Below, one piece after another: positions 63,251-64,000 of a DNA stretch of 64,000 nucleotides. Numbering within the stretch: the stretch's first letter is position 1; the number at the start of each line of letters is the position of its first letter. The notes below the pieces were generated by a model. It was not told where the DNA came from. It made no database searches and saw only the letters and a program-made list of their open reading frames with translations. The stretch is from Citrobacter sp. 18056 (GTDB lineage Bacteria > Pseudomonadota > Gammaproteobacteria > Enterobacterales > Enterobacteriaceae): NCBI GenBank assembly GCA_902706235.1, contig CACSJR010000001.1, positions 432,603 to 496,602 on the forward strand, read 5' to 3'. The position numbers and the translations under genes are program-made.

Positions 63251-64000
63251 TCAGAAGGTTCTATAATTCAGATCGTTCAGGTAGAGCGCCGTAAAGTGCG
63301 CGTAGCGTTTCATCAACGCGGCATGCTGCTGAGCCCGTGGCGACCAGCTCTGGTATATTTCAGGTTTTCTGCAAACCGATGCCAGATCTTTACCCGCCGC
63401 CAGACAGGCCAGACGGGCTGCCCCGAGCGCACCGCCGGTTTCGCCCCCCTTGTGGGTGACAATAGGCATATTGAGCACGTCCGCCAGCAGCTGCGCCCAG
63501 AATGGACTACGGGCACCACCGCCGACCAATGAACACTGCTCGATGTGCGTACCACTTTCCTGCAACACCCGCAGTCCATCTGCAAGACCGAAGCTCACGC
63601 CTTCCAGCACCGCATACCCCATGGTGGCGCGACTGCTGGCATGCGTTAGCCCGTGGAAAATGCCCTTCGCATTCGGATCGTTATGAGGTGTGCGTTCCCC
63701 GGAAAGATATGGCAGGAACATGGGTGCCTCCGCCTTTTCCTGCTCGCTCAGCTGCGCGACTTCCTCAAGCAACGCCGTTTCGGTCACACCCACCAGTCGG
63801 CAGAACCATTGCAGGCAGCTGGCAGCGCTCAGCATGACGCTCATCTGATGCCAGCGATTGGGCAGCACGTGGCAAAACGCATGCACCGCAGAGGCCGGCG
63901 CCGGGCGATAGGCTTCGTTAACCACAAACAGCACGCCGGAGGTGCCCAGAGAAATAAACGCATCCCCTGGGTTAACCGCCCCCACACCTATGGCACTGAC
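63251..64000 (-). CDS. Xylulokinase-type FGGY kinase (C-terminal part)
   Basis: The 3' 250 codons of a carbohydrate kinase; the frame is open to the right window edge (VSAIGVGAVNPGD at 64000), so the N-terminal half is missing. It matches the C-terminal actin-like domain of XylB: SLGTSGVLFVV, FCHVLPNRWHQMSVMLSAASCLQW, FLPYLSGERTPHNDP and LVGGGARSPFWAQLLADVL. It phosphorylates D-xylulose or a similar ketose; with the DalT/RbtT-like transporter 64 bases downstream, DalK is a plausible identity. Confidence 0.9.
   Translation of the reverse strand, partial: VSAIGVGAVNPGDAFISLGTSGVLFVVNEAYRPAPASAVHAFCHVLPNRWHQMSVMLSAASCLQWFCRLVGVTETALLEEVAQLSEQEKAEAPMFLPYLSGERTPHNDPNAKGIFHGLTHASSRATMGYAVLEGVSFGLADGLRVLQESGTHIEQCSLVGGGARSPFWAQLLADVLNMPIVTHKGGETGGALGAARLACLAAGKDLASVCRKPEIYQSWSPRAQQHAALMKRYAHFTALYLNDLNYRTF

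Overview
The window is a stretch of chromosome from an Enterobacteriaceae member of the Enterobacter/Citrobacter/Klebsiella type. The identification rests on gene content and order seen in E. coli K-12: narZYWV, the nhoA-yddH-pptA neighbourhood and ansP-yncE-pqqU-mcbR-curA-mnaT-ydcZ-ydcY are all recognisable, with accessory blocks inserted between them. srfABC and a dalT/rbtT-type pentitol transporter fit the same group. Most of the sequence is moderately GC-rich; the segments at about 34.7-40.5 kb and 50.0-51.4 kb are clearly AT-richer and look acquired.

Layout. 1-4602: the end of the second respiratory nitrate reductase operon (narZ partial, narY, narW, narV). 4643-7593: a penicillin-binding-protein-4B-like serine hydrolase, arylamine N-acetyltransferase and YddH flavoprotein. 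7594-13120: a 2-oxoglutarate/Fe(II)-type oxygenase diverging from an ABC importer (binding protein, ATPase, permease) and an 8-oxoguanine-deaminase-like amidohydrolase. Its control region holds two divergent consensus sigma-54 promoters, an NtrC-type palindrome between them, and two similar structured RNA leaders that can each hide a Shine-Dalgarno sequence. I consider this the most interesting regulatory locus in the window. 13223-16787: pptA, a GST-like protein, and uxuA with a GntP-family permease. 16817-24372: an eight-gene operon whose content matches the Bacillus ytmI-type S-alkylcysteine salvage operons (N-acetyltransferase, cystine-type ABC importer with two binding proteins, two luciferase-like monooxygenases, an M20 deacylase).

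24471-34682: a kinase-like P-loop protein, a cupin, a LysR gene remnant, then ansP, yncE, pqqU (with a Fur box), an mcbR-like regulator, curA, a cupin-type XRE regulator and mnaT-ydcZ sharing an operator-rich intergenic region. 34724-39970: a type VI secretion vgrG island inserted between ydcZ and ydcY, with an unknown partner protein, a hydrophobic effector candidate, its presumed immunity gene and a tandem duplicate of that immunity gene carrying a fossil of the effector's 3' end. 40529-49105: ydcY, a DppA-like peptide-binding protein and the srfABC operon. 49158-52574: a DHFR/RibD-like protein, an EamA transporter and a pentapeptide-repeat/glycosyltransferase fusion.

52805-64000: two sugar-use loci. 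A GPH symporter, GH3 beta-glucosidase and AraC regulator read leftward. A CUT2-type ABC importer reads rightward from the same divergent region, which carries a perfect CRP site. A converging leftward operon encodes a xylulokinase-type kinase (cut by the window end), a DalT/RbtT-like transporter and a sugar-phosphate phosphatase. No rRNA, tRNA, CRISPR array or intact insertion sequence was seen.
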